40,320 nucleotides of DNA, taken from positions 1-40,320 of the forward strand of contig JAJFUP010000154.1 in NCBI GenBank assembly GCA_021372395.1, read 5' to 3'. The DNA comes from Deltaproteobacteria bacterium (GTDB lineage Bacteria > Desulfobacterota > Desulfomonilia > UBA1062). The notes under the pieces were generated by a model. The model was given only the letters and a program-made list of their open reading frames with translations, was not told the origin of the DNA and ran no database searches. This document shows, piece after piece, positions 21,714 to 29,430 of the stretch. The position numbers were made by a program, and so were the translations under genes. Every line of letters begins with the position of its first letter. Position 1 is the first letter of the stretch.

Positions 21714-21740
21714 GAGACCTCCCACAGGTTTCTTTTCTCT
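21714..21740 (+). terminator. Intrinsic terminator after the prepilin peptidase
   Basis: GAGACCT (21714-21720) and AGGTTTC (21726-21732) form a 7-bp stem (one G-T pair) around CCCAC, followed at once by TTTTCTCT. This is the clearest stem-plus-T-tail in the window and ends the rightward transcript from dnaE, accA and pilD. Confidence 0.6.
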
Positions 21741-21752
21741 GCCCGCCCAAGG

Positions 21753-21780
21753 TTGACCACCGCACCGGTCCGATTACTAT
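21753..21780 (+). promoter_or_regulatory. Candidate promoter for the 21876 glycosyltransferase
   Basis: TTGACC (21753-21758), 16 bases, TACTAT (21775-21780); TATAGA at 21778-21783 is an alternative -10 at 19 bases. It lies just after the terminator and about 95 bases before the next gene. Confidence 0.4.
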
Positions 21781-21875
21781 AGACAGGTACATCGAGGATC
21801 TTCTCTCTCCAGTCATCCGTCGGGGATGCACTTTTCTGTGCCTTGATCTCGCGCCAGGTTCCATAAGGAGGTCAC

Positions 21876-23237
21876 ATGTCGGATTTTGCACAGAAACACA
21901 CAAGGATCTGCACGTTTTATCTCCTGACAGATGAAAACCCCCAGATGGAGCAGGAACTCCTCCAGTATTCAAAGTGGAAAAAGGCAGTATTGATAATCCC
22001 TCTGCTCGCATCCGAGTATACACTGACCGAGAATCTCCCGGTGCTGGAAAACATCGCCTCCCAGCTCAGCAATGCGAGCTACCTTTCCCGGATCATCTTC
22101 GGGCTCGACAAGGCCTCCGGGGAGGATGCCCTCCTCCTTGCAGAGATCCTGAAACGATCGGGCATGAAGAACTACCTCATCCAGCACAACGACGGCACCG
22201 GCTTTTCGTCGATCTATCAGAAGCTCTCGGAAGCCGGTTTCGGTTTTAATGAGCCCGGAAAGGGCAGGAACATGTTCATGTCCTTCGGGATCGCGCTGGC
22301 GCTGGGAGCCCAGTCCATCGGGATCATCGATGCGGACATACGGACATTCAACCGCAGACAGCTCGACAGGCTGTTCTACCCGGTCCAGGCACTCAACTAT
22401 CAGTTCAGCAAGGCATATTATGCCCGGATCAAGGAGAGGCAATTTTACGGGCGGGTCAAGAGGCTTCTGCTGGACCCTCTCCTGATCTCCCTGAAGAGGA
22501 AATTCACCGACACCCAGGAAGAGAAGGTGCTCCGTCTCGTGGATTTTCTCCTCAACTTCAACTATCAGCTGTCCGGGGAAGTGGTCTTCGATGCCCAACT
22601 TCTCAAGCGCATGCAGTTCGCCACGGACTGGGGTGTGGAGATCTTCACCCTCATCGAGGTTTACCGAAAGGCCACCAGCTGCGCCCAGGTGGAGATATCG
22701 CACGGGCCCTTCGACCACAAGCACCAGCCGGCATCGGAGGCCGACAGGAACAAGGGGCTGTACCGCATGGGCATCGACGTGGTGACCACGTTACTTTCCG
22801 CCCTGGTCATAGAGGAGGGGCTCGAGATCAACGAGCACTTCATCAGGGATCTCACCACCACATACTTGAGCGTGGCGGACGACCTTATCAAGATGTATGC
22901 GGACAATGCCGCATTCTGCGGGCTCTCCTACGACACGAACAGCGAGGAGTTCCTCGTGGACCGGGTCTTCAAGAATGTCATCCTGTACGCCGGTGATCTC
23001 CTTCTTTCCCCGTCGTTTGTGGTCAACCGGTTCAGCTCTTTCGTATCGGCCCACGAGTCGTTCAAGCCATACATCGAAGGGGGCCTTCTGAACGTGATCG
23101 AGAAGACGGGCGAGAATATCCGCACCGACCTCTATGAAACGCCGAAGACGGTTTCCTGGGAACGGGTGACGAGAAAGATCCCCTCCATCATCAACGAGAT
23201 CATCGATGTGGTGGAGAAAGAGAAGCGGCTCTATTAG
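21876..23237 (+). CDS. GT-A glycosyltransferase, glucosyl-3-phosphoglycerate synthase-like
   Basis: A 453-residue cytoplasmic GT-A enzyme. The metal-binding motif is IGIIDADIR (D152, D154), preceded by GKGRNM. Downstream, QLSGEVVFDAQLLKRM and DWGVEIFTLIEVYRKA followed by AQVEISH match the acceptor and nucleotide regions of GpgS-like (GT81) enzymes, which join a hexose from a nucleotide-sugar to 3-phosphoglycerate, the first step to the solute glucosylglycerate. The C-terminal 170 residues are extra and helical. AAGGAGG precedes the ATG. It ends 25 bases from a second, related glycosyltransferase on the other strand. A polysaccharide role is the main alternative; no GpgP-type phosphatase is adjacent. 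Confidence 0.65.
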   Translation: MSDFAQKHTRICTFYLLTDENPQMEQELLQYSKWKKAVLIIPLLASEYTLTENLPVLENIASQLSNASYLSRIIFGLDKASGEDALLLAEILKRSGMKNYLIQHNDGTGFSSIYQKLSEAGFGFNEPGKGRNMFMSFGIALALGAQSIGIIDADIRTFNRRQLDRLFYPVQALNYQFSKAYYARIKERQFYGRVKRLLLDPLLISLKRKFTDTQEEKVLRLVDFLLNFNYQLSGEVVFDAQLLKRMQFATDWGVEIFTLIEVYRKATSCAQVEISHGPFDHKHQPASEADRNKGLYRMGIDVVTTLLSALVIEEGLEINEHFIRDLTTTYLSVADDLIKMYADNAAFCGLSYDTNSEEFLVDRVFKNVILYAGDLLLSPSFVVNRFSSFVSAHESFKPYIEGGLLNVIEKTGENIRTDLYETPKTVSWERVTRKIPSIINEIIDVVEKEKRLY

Positions 23238-23261
23238 CCATGCCTGAACCGCGGAGCGGAA

Positions 23262-24509
23262 TCACGGGCGGCTCTTTTCGTCCCAGACCTTCAGGAGATA
23301 ATCCTTGTGGTCTTCGAAGAGCTGGGCCTGTTCCTCGACGAGGTCCTCGGCCTGCTGTGAGTTCATGTCCCGGCTCATGTTCACGAAGGAGGCAACCCTG
23401 GCATAGTAGAGGGGCACCATGAGATCGATGAGCTTGTTGCGGTTTTTCTGCCAGACGTGAAAGGTCGCCGCCAGTTCATAGAGGATCCTGACCCATGTGT
23501 CCACCGGGAACAGGAAGGCGTCCTTCTCGATGGTGAATGCCTTCTCGATCTCACTGAAACACTCCTCGGAAAAGACATCCCTCCACAGAGATCCGAACTG
23601 GCTGAACCCGACCCTGAAGTTCTCGAGCAGCGCATCCATGTTCACTCGCACAGGTTCCGGCTCGGTATACCCCTGCATGCCGAAGGTCTCCACCGGGCTG
23701 CTCCCCCTGGTCGCCTTCCAGAAGTCCTCATAGACCTCCATGAGGTGAAAGATGGTCCACACCACCTGCCGGAACATCGGACCCAGGTGGAGCGAGGGGT
23801 CTTTCACGTCGTGGATCTTCACGCCGAGGTTCGACTGACATATCTTGAAGCCGTTCGTGATGGCGGTGGTGGTCATCCAGCTGTCGATGCCGAATCTGGC
23901 TACATCCGTATCCCAGACATCCTGCTCTGCATAGAATTTCGCCACGTCGTACGAGAAGGCAAAGTCGCCGCCGATGGGCTGGCGGATCCTTTTCCCGTAG
24001 AGGACCCTGGTGAGGTTGTACACGATGTTGTTGGTGATGGTGCCGTCATATTTGTGCCTCATGTACACGGGGGCTACGAACTGGAAGCCCTTTTCCATCA
24101 CGGGGTCCAGGAGATAGTAGACCCAGTCCGAGGTGATGCTCCTGAGATCCGAGTCAACCACGGCGCATGCCTTCACCTTCAGTCTGAGCGCGGCTTCGAA
24201 GATCGATCTCAGGGCCGTTCCCTTACCCGCGGGACCGCGATAGATGGAGACGATTTTCTCCTGCCAGGGTTTAATCTGGAAATCCTTTGCCTCTTCCCTG
24301 GTGTCGTCGGTGGAGCCGCCGTCGGCAATCAGGATGACGCTCCTCTTGTCCTTGTACTTGTTGGCCAGGCCGTGCGTCACCATCTGGATCACGTGGGCTA
24401 TGGTCGTCTGATTGTTGTAGGAGGGGATGCCGATGAGGATGTCCGCGCTTTCGATCTCCTCGAGACGCTTCGAGGTATAGGACCTGATACCGGTATCATA
24501 GTGGGACAT
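23262..24509 (-). CDS. Family 2-type glycosyltransferase related to solute-synthesis GTs
   Basis: A 415-residue GT-A enzyme. It begins with a classic family 2 fold (ADILIGIPSYNNQTTI, LIADGGSTDDTRE), then RGPAGKGTALR, the metal site VVDSDLR (D119, D121), and PIGGDFAFSYDVAKF followed by FGIDSWMTTTAI and LGVKIHDVKDPS. The order GKG, DxD, GG(D/E) and a late histidine is the same as in GpgS and mannosylglycerate synthase-like enzymes. The ATG at 24509 is chosen because AAAGGAG lies nine bases upstream; the in-frame ATG at 24569 lacks this. The C-terminal helical region is long, as in its neighbour at 21876. Product unknown; a hexosyl-glycerate-type solute is inference. Confidence 0.72.
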   Translation of the reverse strand: MSHYDTGIRSYTSKRLEEIESADILIGIPSYNNQTTIAHVIQMVTHGLANKYKDKRSVILIADGGSTDDTREEAKDFQIKPWQEKIVSIYRGPAGKGTALRSIFEAALRLKVKACAVVDSDLRSITSDWVYYLLDPVMEKGFQFVAPVYMRHKYDGTITNNIVYNLTRVLYGKRIRQPIGGDFAFSYDVAKFYAEQDVWDTDVARFGIDSWMTTTAITNGFKICQSNLGVKIHDVKDPSLHLGPMFRQVVWTIFHLMEVYEDFWKATRGSSPVETFGMQGYTEPEPVRVNMDALLENFRVGFSQFGSLWRDVFSEECFSEIEKAFTIEKDAFLFPVDTWVRILYELAATFHVWQKNRNKLIDLMVPLYYARVASFVNMSRDMNSQQAEDLVEEQAQLFEDHKDYLLKVWDEKSRP

Positions 24510-24896
24510 CCCGTATGCTCCTTTCTTCCCCAGGGTTTTAGGGTTTGTTCGTTTTCCCTTAAGACTCATATCCTTACATAAAGTCTATAGCACGGGAGCG
24601 AAAAGTCAAGGCTCTCCCGGAAAACTGCCCAGGAGCGGCGCGGTGGAACTCGAGAAGCCCGGCATGAATGATTCTGTCTCAGCGCATGGCAGGGGATAGC
24701 GGACCTGTGCATTTTGGTCATCTCGCCTGATGCCAGGCGAGATGACCAAAATGCACAGGCAACTCGTGAACTTCCTGGTGTTACAACGCCTGCTGAGATC
24801 CCCCGGCCGAAGAAAATATTTCACCGGGTTTTCTATCCTGCTTGCCCGGCTCCGGGGCTGCATGCATGCCGGGAGGAAGGAGTCAGGCCGCTCTTG
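24510..24896. other. Gene-free stretch holding a large palindrome
   Basis: 387 bases between two minus-strand starts and stops with no convincing gene: open frames here are shadows or short. It contains the leader and ribosome binding site of the 24509 glycosyltransferase and the perfect inverted repeat at 24704-24759. The remaining sequence shows no tRNA or clear terminator. Confidence 0.6.
24704..24759. repeat. Perfect 26-bp inverted repeat with a 4-base loop
   Basis: The left arm (24704-24729) begins CCTGTGCATTTTGGTC and the right arm (24734-24759) ends GACCAAAATGCACAGG; all 26 positions pair, and ATGC (24730-24733) is the loop. The match stops abruptly on both sides. It is longer than ordinary terminators and has no T-run. 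The outer TGTGC...GCACA ends are compatible with two insertion-sequence ends left together, a MITE-like or REP-like element, or a regulatory cruciform. No second copy is present in this window and no target duplication was seen. Confidence 0.85.
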
Positions 24897-25295
24897 TCAC
24901 ACCCCGCGATACGCGATGCAGGAGATCTCCACGAGCACGTCCCGGGGAAGCCGCGACACCTCGACAGCATGGCGGGCCGGCTTGGCCTCGCCCGTGAAGA
25001 AGGTCGCATACACCTCGTTCATGGCGGAGAAGTCGTTCATGTCCTTGAGAAACACCTCGGCTCTGACGATGCGTCCGGGCGTGAGGCCTGCCTCGGCGAG
25101 GATTGCTTCGATATTCTTCAGGGCTTGTCTGGTCTGTTCCCTGATCCCGCCGGGAACAATGACCGCTGTGGACGGGTTCATGGGTATCTGGCCCGAGACG
25201 AATACGAAATCGCCTGCCATGATGGCCTGGGAATATGGTCCAATGGCCTTGGGTGCCGTCTCTGCGCAGATGGCAATGATCCTGGATTCGGGCAT
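24897..25295 (-). CDS. ridA: RidA family reactive enamine/imine deaminase
   Basis: A 132-residue protein of the YjgF/YER057c/UK114 family. RidA hydrolyses 2-aminoacrylate and related enamines formed by PLP enzymes, and works as a trimer in the cytoplasm. [16 protein letters not shown] and [13 protein letters not shown] are present, with the substrate-binding arginine R108 and E123 in VEIS at family positions. The ATG at 25295 gives the standard length and has GGAGG upstream; a longer frame to 25421 would add 42 unrelated residues. It diverges from the flavin reductase gene. Confidence 0.93.
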   Translation of the reverse strand: MPESRIIAICAETAPKAIGPYSQAIMAGDFVFVSGQIPMNPSTAVIVPGGIREQTRQALKNIEAILAEAGLTPGRIVRAEVFLKDMNDFSAMNEVYATFFTGEAKPARHAVEVSRLPRDVLVEISCIAYRGV

Positions 25296-25650
25296 GCCTT
25301 GCTTCCCTCCTTCTCGACCTGATGGGCGTGAGCCCAATATTTTCGTACCGTGAAGCCGTGCGGGGATCGTGCAGGCAAGATCCCGGGGGGCTCCAGCCCA
25401 TACCTTTCCCGAGTGACGCACTTCCGGATTCTACGCGCTTTGGTGCGTACGTACCACACTCGTGCGTTGCAATCCACGGTTTTTGCGACTGTTCATCGAG
25501 AGGGACACCATCCGAACGATAAAGAGCCGACATTCAGGAAGGTTGGCTGTTCATTAAAAAGCGAGCGATCGCTCTATTATGCCTTGCAACAAAGGTCATT
25601 CTTGATTATGCTCCGCTTCAGCGCGATCAAGAGAATGCAAGGAGATGAGC
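25296..25650. promoter_or_regulatory. Divergent control region with two dyads
   Basis: 355 bases between ridA (-) and the flavoprotein reductase (+). GAGCGATCGCTC (25563-25574) is a perfect 12-base palindrome directly before TATTAT (25575-25580), a good -10; no strong -35 is seen, as expected for an activator- or repressor-controlled promoter. A second dyad, TGGTGCGTACGTACCA (25441-25456), has one mismatched pair. No gene was found inside. The operator reading is inference. Confidence 0.4.
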
Positions 25651-27585
25651 ATGGAGAGACTGTCCCACCTGTTTTCCCCTATCAGGATACGGAACGTGGA
25701 GCTTGTGAACCGTGCGGTGATACCCCCCATGGGGACCAACCTGGGCAGGAAAGACGGCACGGTGAGCGATGCGCTCATCGCGTATATCAGACGAAGGGCT
25801 GCATCCGGCCCGGGACTCATCATCACCGAGATCACTGCGGTCCACCCCACGGGTTCGGTCATCAACACCGAGCTCGGCATCCACGACGACAGGTTCATCC
25901 CGGGGTTGAAGACCCTTGCCGACACGATCCATGCAGGAGGGGCAAAGGCCGCAATCCAGCTCCACCACGGGGGAAGGGAGTGCTTCTTCCACCTCACGAA
26001 GGGCAGGGCCCTCGGTCCATCCGCCATCCCCTCTCTCATATATGGAGTGGCCCCCAAGGAGATGACTCTCGACGATATCCACGAGATCGTGACCGCATTC
26101 GGGGTTTCGGCGGCCAGGGCCAGGGAGGCCGGGTTCGACATTGTGGAGATCCACGGCGCCCACGGCTACCTCCTCTGCCAGTTCCTCTCGGAGCTTTCAA
26201 ACCAGCGGCAGGACGAATACGGTTCGAGCATGAAGAGCCGAGCCCGGTTCGTCGTCGAGGTGATCCGGGAGGTGCGCAGAAACGTTGGCGATGATTTTCC
26301 CATATCACTGCGCCTGTCCATCGAAGAGAGTATCAAGGGGGGCTACACCGTGGAGGACATGCTCACCGTGGTCCCCGATTTCGTGGGGGCAGGGGTCGAC
26401 ATCATCCATGCATCGCTCGGCACCTACGGGAGCCCGGGCGGTGTCACGAGCGCACCCGTGGAGTACGAGCCCGGGTTCAATGCCTGGCGGGCCCGGAAGG
26501 TAAAGGACGTGGTGAACATACCGGTGATCGCGGTCGGGCGGTTCAGCGACCCTGCCTTCGCCGACGAGGTGATCGGGCGCGGAGATGCGGACATGGTCTC
26601 CTTCGGGAGGCAGTTCCTGGCCGACCCTGATTTCCTGAACAAGGCCCGGCAAGGCAGGGCGGAAGAGATACGCACCTGTATCGCCTGCAACCAGGGGTGC
26701 ATCGAGCGCCTCATGTTCGAGGGCAAGACGATCCGCTGTGCCATCAACCCGGAAACCGGCCAGGAGACAACGTATCCCCTGCCGGAACAAAAGTCCCCGA
26801 AGAAGGTGTGGATTGCCGGCGCAGGCCCTGCCGGGCTGACTGCGGCATATGAAGCCTCAAGGCTGGGCCACGAGGTGACCGTCTTCGAGAAGGATGACGT
26901 CGTCGGCGGCCAGATCCGGTATGCGGGCATGCCTCCCTTCAAGGACGTCTATCTCAAGTGGATCCACTGGCTCGAGAACCAGGCGGTCAAGGGCGGGGCA
27001 AAGATCCGGACCGGCGAGCCGCTGACCCGGGAGATGCTTGCATCCGAAAGGCCCGATGCCGTCATCGTGGCCACGGGCGGTGAAAAGATGGTGCCCCCCA
27101 TAGAGGGGATAGACCTCCCCCATGTCTGTGATGCATGGCAGATCCTTTCCGGAGAGGTCTCACCGGGCAGGAGCGTGCTCATCATCGGGGGCGGGCTCAT
27201 CGGGATGGAGGTTGCGGATTTTCTGTGCGGGAAGGCCCCGGCCGTCACCGTGGTGGAGGCCCTGCCGACCTCGCCGGTCTCCAAGCTCACCTCGCACGGC
27301 TACATGCTCCACCGGCGCCTGCGCCAGGGAGGCTGCAGCCTGATCTTCGGGATCACGGTCACGAGGATCACCCCGGACTCGGTGCGACTGTGTACGGCTG
27401 ACGAAGAGCGCGAGCTCTCGCCCGTGGACCAGGTGGTGGTTGCGGTGGGGCTTACGCCGAGGCAGGAGCTCAAAGCCATCCTCGAAGAGCTCTGCATTCC
27501 CTTCACCCTTGTGGGGGACGCGGCAGAACCCCGGAGGATCATCGAGGCAACGGAAGAGGGGGCGCGTGCTGCGTGGGATCTCTAG
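25651..27585 (+). CDS. NADH:flavin oxidoreductase / 2,4-dienoyl-CoA reductase-like Fe-S flavoprotein
   Basis: A 644-residue enzyme of the FadH/trimethylamine dehydrogenase type. An FMN-binding old yellow enzyme barrel (1-335) shows AIQLHHGGRE and HGAHGYLLCQFLS. A 4Fe-4S site follows (C343, C346, C350, C363), then an FAD domain (IAGAGPAGLTAA) with an inserted NAD(P)H domain (VLIIGGGLIGMEVA). Such enzymes pass electrons from NAD(P)H through FAD and Fe-S to FMN and reduce an enoyl or enone substrate; the substrate here is unknown. The ATG at 25651 has AAGGAG six bases upstream, better than the ATG two codons earlier. Divergent from ridA. Confidence 0.92.
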   Translation: MERLSHLFSPIRIRNVELVNRAVIPPMGTNLGRKDGTVSDALIAYIRRRAASGPGLIITEITAVHPTGSVINTELGIHDDRFIPGLKTLADTIHAGGAKAAIQLHHGGRECFFHLTKGRALGPSAIPSLIYGVAPKEMTLDDIHEIVTAFGVSAARAREAGFDIVEIHGAHGYLLCQFLSELSNQRQDEYGSSMKSRARFVVEVIREVRRNVGDDFPISLRLSIEESIKGGYTVEDMLTVVPDFVGAGVDIIHASLGTYGSPGGVTSAPVEYEPGFNAWRARKVKDVVNIPVIAVGRFSDPAFADEVIGRGDADMVSFGRQFLADPDFLNKARQGRAEEIRTCIACNQGCIERLMFEGKTIRCAINPETGQETTYPLPEQKSPKKVWIAGAGPAGLTAAYEASRLGHEVTVFEKDDVVGGQIRYAGMPPFKDVYLKWIHWLENQAVKGGAKIRTGEPLTREMLASERPDAVIVATGGEKMVPPIEGIDLPHVCDAWQILSGEVSPGRSVLIIGGGLIGMEVADFLCGKAPAVTVVEALPTSPVSKLTSHGYMLHRRLRQGGCSLIFGITVTRITPDSVRLCTADEERELSPVDQVVVAVGLTPRQELKAILEELCIPFTLVGDAAEPRRIIEATEEGARAAWDL

Positions 27586-27792
27586 GCAGGACAGGCGGCT
27601 CACGAAGATCGCCATGAGAAGGCCCGTTGAGACGGAATCACGTGAACCGCGTGACGAATTTTGCGGCGGGCCTCCTCCGGGGGAACGAACCGACATTACG
27701 TGATTTTTCGACTTTCTCCCAGTCTTATCTTCTGGTAGACTCAGGCTCTACGCTTGCCGGCACAGACCGTCAGTGCAAAAGGAGCCCTGAGG

Positions 27793-28944
27793 ATGAAGTC
27801 CGTATTCGTATACGCGTCTCAGTTCGACAGGTTTAGTCTCGGGGAAAGTCACCCCTTCAAGCCTTACAAGGCCACCATGGTCTACGAGCTCTGTTACCGG
27901 TTCGGTCTCTTCGACCACCCCTGGATCAGGGTCTTCGAGCCACAGCCGGCCGCCGAAGAGGTCCTGGCCGAGTATCATTCCCCGGAATTCATCGACGCGT
28001 TGAAGGGTGCAAACAGCGGATCCTTTGATTTCACCATGCTCCACTATGGCCTGGGGTCCAATGACAATCCGATCTTCAAGGGGGTCTTCGATTTCTCCCT
28101 GCTCGTGGTGGGCGCCACGATTGCGGGTGCCGAGTTCATCGCATCGGGCCAGGCCGATACCGTGTTCAGCCCTGTGGGGGGACTTCACCACGGTGGACGG
28201 GCACACGCCGAAGGGTTCTGCTATGTGAACGACATCGTGATAGCCATCAAGCGTCTTCTAAAACAAGGCTTTCAGCGAGTTCTCTACGTGGACATCGATG
28301 CCCATCACGGAAACGGGGTCCAGGATGCCTTCTACGATACGGATCAGGTGATGTTCGTCTCGTTGCACCAGACCGGAGAAACCCTGTACCCGGGCACGGG
28401 GTTCGAGACCGAGATGGGAGAGGGAAAGGGCTACGGATACACGGTGAACGTGCCTCTTGCGGAGTACACGGATGATGAGACCTATGTCAGGGCCTTCAAG
28501 GCCATCTACCCGCCGCTCGTGCAGGCCTATAAGCCCGATTGCGTGGTGGCACAGATCGGGATGGATACCCTCAAGAAGGATCCGCTCACGAACCTGAGGC
28601 TCACCAATAACGGGTACTGCCAGGTCATCGAGGAGATCCGGAAGAGCTGTCCACGGATTCTTGCGCTGGGTGGAGGGGGTTACAGCGTTCCCGATGTAGT
28701 CCGGGGATGGACGCTTGCGTGGGCACTGCTCAACGGCATAGAGCCGGTGGATCACTTTGCGGGCAGCGTGGGCGGCGGAGTCTACGGTCACGGCCAGGAC
28801 ATAGACTCCCTTCGCGATCAGCCTCACCGCATCTCCGACACCCTGAAGAAGGCTGTAGACAGGTATGTTGACAGTAAGATAGCATATATAGTGGACCACG
28901 TTTTCCCCATAGTGGGAGTACGCAAGGCCACCGGGACGGTCTAG
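27793..28944 (+). CDS. Histone deacetylase / AcuC-family zinc hydrolase
   Basis: A 383-residue class I HDAC-fold protein. The zinc and charge-relay residues are all visible: GGLHHGGRAHAEGFCYVND (HH dyad), VLYVDIDAHHGNGVQ (DxH ligands), QIGMDTLKKDPL (third Asp) and GGGGYSVPDV with the catalytic tyrosine. Bacterial members include AcuC and acetylpolyamine amidohydrolases and deacetylate proteins or small molecules. The segment after the HH dyad has GGRA, where AcuC proteins usually have AKKS-like residues. The ATG at 27793 is preferred for AAGGAG at good spacing; the frame could begin 13 codons earlier. Preceded by a 207-base gap and followed by a strong hairpin. Confidence 0.88.
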   Translation: MKSVFVYASQFDRFSLGESHPFKPYKATMVYELCYRFGLFDHPWIRVFEPQPAAEEVLAEYHSPEFIDALKGANSGSFDFTMLHYGLGSNDNPIFKGVFDFSLLVVGATIAGAEFIASGQADTVFSPVGGLHHGGRAHAEGFCYVNDIVIAIKRLLKQGFQRVLYVDIDAHHGNGVQDAFYDTDQVMFVSLHQTGETLYPGTGFETEMGEGKGYGYTVNVPLAEYTDDETYVRAFKAIYPPLVQAYKPDCVVAQIGMDTLKKDPLTNLRLTNNGYCQVIEEIRKSCPRILALGGGGYSVPDVVRGWTLAWALLNGIEPVDHFAGSVGGGVYGHGQDIDSLRDQPHRISDTLKKAVDRYVDSKIAYIVDHVFPIVGVRKATGTV

Positions 28945-28950
28945 GGACCT

Positions 28951-28976
28951 TGTCCCCTGGATGCGTCCAGGGGACA
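28951..28976 (+). terminator. Strong hairpin after the deacetylase gene
   Basis: TGTCCCCTGGA (28951-28961) and TCCAGGGGACA (28966-28976) form a perfect 11-bp stem around TGCG, seven bases after the stop. There is no T-run, so it may be an attenuating or 3'-protecting hairpin rather than a classic terminator. Confidence 0.5.
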
Positions 28977-29025
28977 CACCCTGATACGAGGAAGCGGCCC
29001 AGTCACCTTTAAGCGGAGAGATGCC

Positions 29026-29430
29026 ATGGAAGACGAGAAGAAGGAAGAGAAGAGAGGCTACACCTTTTCTGACAAGCGGGGGCGCAGTGATGAGGATGAC
29101 GCGCTAGACCGCCGGGAGATGAAGAGTGACCCGGGGTGCGAGCACTCTGAACAAGAGCCTTCACCGGGAGACCCTTCACTGTTGATCGATTTTGTGACCC
29201 TCATCATGAGCTTTGCGAGCGCATCCATGATCTGCATGGGCAAAATACCGGACCCGGCTACGGGAACGGTCCAGAAGAACCTCCCCATTGCCAAGCAGAA
29301 CATCGACATCATAAGCCTGCTCATGGAAAAGACCAAGGGCAATCTCACCGAGGAGGAAGATCGGATCATCGAACAGATCCTGTATGAGCTGAGGATGCAC
29401 TATGTGGAAGCAGTGAAGGGCCGGCAATGA
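29026..29430 (+). CDS. DUF1844 domain protein
   Basis: A 134-residue protein of unknown function, well known in deltaproteobacteria. The first 50 residues are charged and probably disordered. The DUF1844 region follows: FVTLIMSFASASMICMG, IPDPATGTVQKNLPIAKQNIDII, and EKTKGNLTEEEDRIIEQIL, three helices with the conserved IPDP turn. GAGAG precedes the ATG. Its stop overlaps the start of the protease gene (ATGA), and the following genes also overlap, so it leads the protease-ispE-spoVG chain. Confidence 0.85.
   Translation: MEDEKKEEKRGYTFSDKRGRSDEDDALDRREMKSDPGCEHSEQEPSPGDPSLLIDFVTLIMSFASASMICMGKIPDPATGTVQKNLPIAKQNIDIISLLMEKTKGNLTEEEDRIIEQILYELRMHYVEAVKGRQ

Noticed and set aside
24730-25353. 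Plus-strand frames over ridA and the palindrome
   Set aside because: Antisense to ridA and starting inside the palindrome loop; no family similarity seen.
25350-26294. A 314-codon plus-strand frame across the ridA/flavoprotein gap
   Set aside because: It overlaps the flavin reductase in another frame, and its sequence is arginine/proline-rich shadow; the first part is the control region.
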